Assembly: GCA_002436085.1 (NCBI GenBank)
Contig: DIXT01000020.1
Span: 158,423 to 222,422 of the forward strand
Length of the DNA: 64,000 bases
Source of the DNA: Anaerolineaceae bacterium UBA6073
Lineage (GTDB): Bacteria > Chloroflexota > Anaerolineae > Anaerolineales > Anaerolineaceae
Direction of reading: 5' to 3'
A program made the position numbers and the translations under genes. Positions 62,847 to 64,000 of this stretch are shown in pieces (the first letter of the stretch is position 1; each line of letters begins with the position of its first letter). The notes beneath the pieces were generated by a model. That model did no database searches. It was not told the origin of the DNA and saw only the letters and a program-made list of their open reading frames with translations.

Positions 62847-64000
62847 ATGCCAAAAATCGTATGTTTAGGCGCAGGCAGCTTTTCGTTCGGTTTAAGCACC
62901 CTTTTAACCCTACTGCAAAGCCCGCTGCTGCGCGGCAGCGAAATTGCCTTGGTAGACATCAATGCTGAATCGCTCGACCTTACTGCCAGGCTGGCAGGCT
63001 GGTTGAACGAAAGTTGGGATTGCGGTAAACACATCAGCGCGCATTCCAATCACAAAGACGCTCTCCAAGGTGCGGATTACGTCATTAGCGCGATTGAAGT
63101 TCAGCCGCGCGAAAGGTTGTGGCAGCAGGATTTTGAGCTAACCCTAAAATATGGACTGCGCCAGCCATACGGCGAAAACGGCGGACCCGGGGGATTCGCG
63201 CATACCGCTCGCAACGTCAATACTGTGTTGGGAATCGCCAGGGACATGGAAATTGCCTGCCCGGATGCATGGCTGATCAATTTCACCAACCCCATGCATC
63301 GGCTGTGCTACCTGGTAAACCAGTACTCGCGCATTAAGGTGGTTGGGCTGTGCCACCAGCTTGCCGCGGGTTACGCCATGGCTGCCAAAGCGTTGGCTCC
63401 TATTTATGGTTTCAACGGTGCGGACGCCTTTGTGAGCACGCACGCCGATCCGAGCAACCACTATCCCATGGCAAACATGGCCGCCCAGGGCATGGAACGC
63501 TTCAAAATAACGGCTGCCGGGCTTAATCACTTCACCTGGATGCTTGGGCTGCAAGACCGTCTATCCGGTGAGGATCTTTATCCGCTCTTCCGGCGTGAAT
63601 GGCAGAAACTCCCGACTACCTTTGAACCCCTGACCAGGGTTATTTTAGAGATATTCAAGTTATTTCCAATTCCTGGCGACGAACACCTGGATGAATATCT
63701 ACCCTGGCTGAGCAACCCACAACAAAAAGCCTGGAAACACTACGACCTGTCTTTATACAATTGGGCATTATATGAAAAGCTGCGCGAGGAGCAGTGGCGG
63801 CAGGTCTCTGAGTGGGTGTCGAAACGCGAATTGACCGATTCTCTTAAGCACCCCGCCAGTGAGGGCGCGGTTGAACTGATTGAGAGCCTGGTTACAGGCA
63901 AGCCGCTTTATTGGGAAGCCTTGAATATCCCCAACCGCGGCCTTATCGACGGCTTGCCCCCCAGCGCGATTGTGGAAGTCCCAGGGACAATTTCAGCTGA
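62847..64000 (+). CDS. Glycoside hydrolase family 4 (NAD- and metal-dependent), cut by the window end
   Basis: At least 384 residues, with the 3' end outside the window. The start is ATG 62847, 1 nt after the oxidoreductase stop. It has the GH4 Rossmann site VCLGAGSFSFGLSTLL, VISAIEVQPRE, GGPGGFAHTARNV, INFTNPMHRL, the metal-binding Cys169 in GLCHQ and the His in AAGLNHFTWM. GH4 enzymes hydrolyse alpha- or beta-glycosides by an oxidation-elimination route with NAD+ and Mn2+. MelA-type alpha-galactosidase or alpha-glucuronidase is likely; a phospho-glycosidase is less so because no PTS gene is near. Confidence 0.88.
   Translation, partial: MPKIVCLGAGSFSFGLSTLLTLLQSPLLRGSEIALVDINAESLDLTARLAGWLNESWDCGKHISAHSNHKDALQGADYVISAIEVQPRERLWQQDFELTLKYGLRQPYGENGGPGGFAHTARNVNTVLGIARDMEIACPDAWLINFTNPMHRLCYLVNQYSRIKVVGLCHQLAAGYAMAAKALAPIYGFNGADAFVSTHADPSNHYPMANMAAQGMERFKITAAGLNHFTWMLGLQDRLSGEDLYPLFRREWQKLPTTFEPLTRVILEIFKLFPIPGDEHLDEYLPWLSNPQQKAWKHYDLSLYNWALYEKLREEQWRQVSEWVSKRELTDSLKHPASEGAVELIESLVTGKPLYWEALNIPNRGLIDGLPPSAIVEVPGTISA

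Overview
The window looks like a chromosome segment of an anaerobic, Gram-positive-type or monoderm-like bacterium, most likely a Chloroflexota member of the Anaerolineae. This is an inference from gene content, not from a marker-gene search. Supporting signs are: many lipoproteins and surface proteins with Thr/Pro-rich linkers; a Rex repressor; an ADP-forming acyl-CoA synthetase; a fused Nfn-type flavoprotein; a sugar ABC importer without its own ATPase and a GH4 glycosidase; the paired B12-type radical SAM/DUF2344 proteins; and the MrfA-MrfB repair pair. Several genes have a TATAAT-like box only 6-9 nt before the ATG and no ribosome binding site, which suggests leaderless transcripts.

Layout. 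0.2-7 kb: RNA phosphodiesterase thpR, rsfS (probably starting at CTG), bcp, two unknown multi-span membrane proteins, a large beta-helix surface protein and a metallo-beta-lactamase-fold hydrolase. 7.2-8.5 kb: an insertion sequence whose transposase is split by a frameshift. 8.5-13.3 kb: membrane protein, gyrB, dinB, and two identical tRNA-Thr(CGT) genes bracketing a 54-residue membrane protein. 13.3-26.8 kb: acyl-CoA synthetase, a three-gene helicase/helicase/PD-(D/E)XK nuclease operon, tRNA-Val, an FAH-family hydrolase followed by a radical SAM pair and a HIT protein, tRNA-Arg and ligA. 26.9-31 kb: tmRNA and the ABC importer. 31-40.8 kb: two secreted lipoproteins (one a nuclease), a PP2C-like protein, an epimerase, an FmdB-like zinc ribbon, an SDR, and mrfA-mrfB, where mrfA carries an extra HNH domain.

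40.8-43.3 kb is an accessory patch: an AT-rich gene with a HEPN-like Rx5H motif lies between two copies of a repeat, followed by a 267-bp tandem repeat. 43.3-48.5 kb is housekeeping: yebC, ruvC, an rRNA/tRNA 2'-O-methyltransferase, ruvA, an mreB homologue, a PH-like membrane protein and rex.

48.6-54.1 kb holds the most notable system. A secreted, membrane-anchored DUF2207-like protein ends in a run of alternating Cys-Ala residues. It is followed directly by a radical SAM/SPASM protein with a PqqD-like N-terminus, a second PqqD-like protein whose radical SAM cysteines are lost, and a SAM methyltransferase. The arrangement suggests a protein whose Cys-rich tail is modified post-translationally, as in RiPP pathways.

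54.1-58.4 kb is a second accessory patch: four 140-bp and four 72-bp inverted-repeat elements surround an AT-rich membrane protein and a lipoprotein gene broken at a run of A residues. 58.4-64 kb: tRNA-Pro, a YjbR/MmcQ-like protein, a YfcE-like phosphoesterase, a TPR membrane protein, a fused NfnA-NfnB-type enzyme and a GH4 glycosidase cut by the window end.
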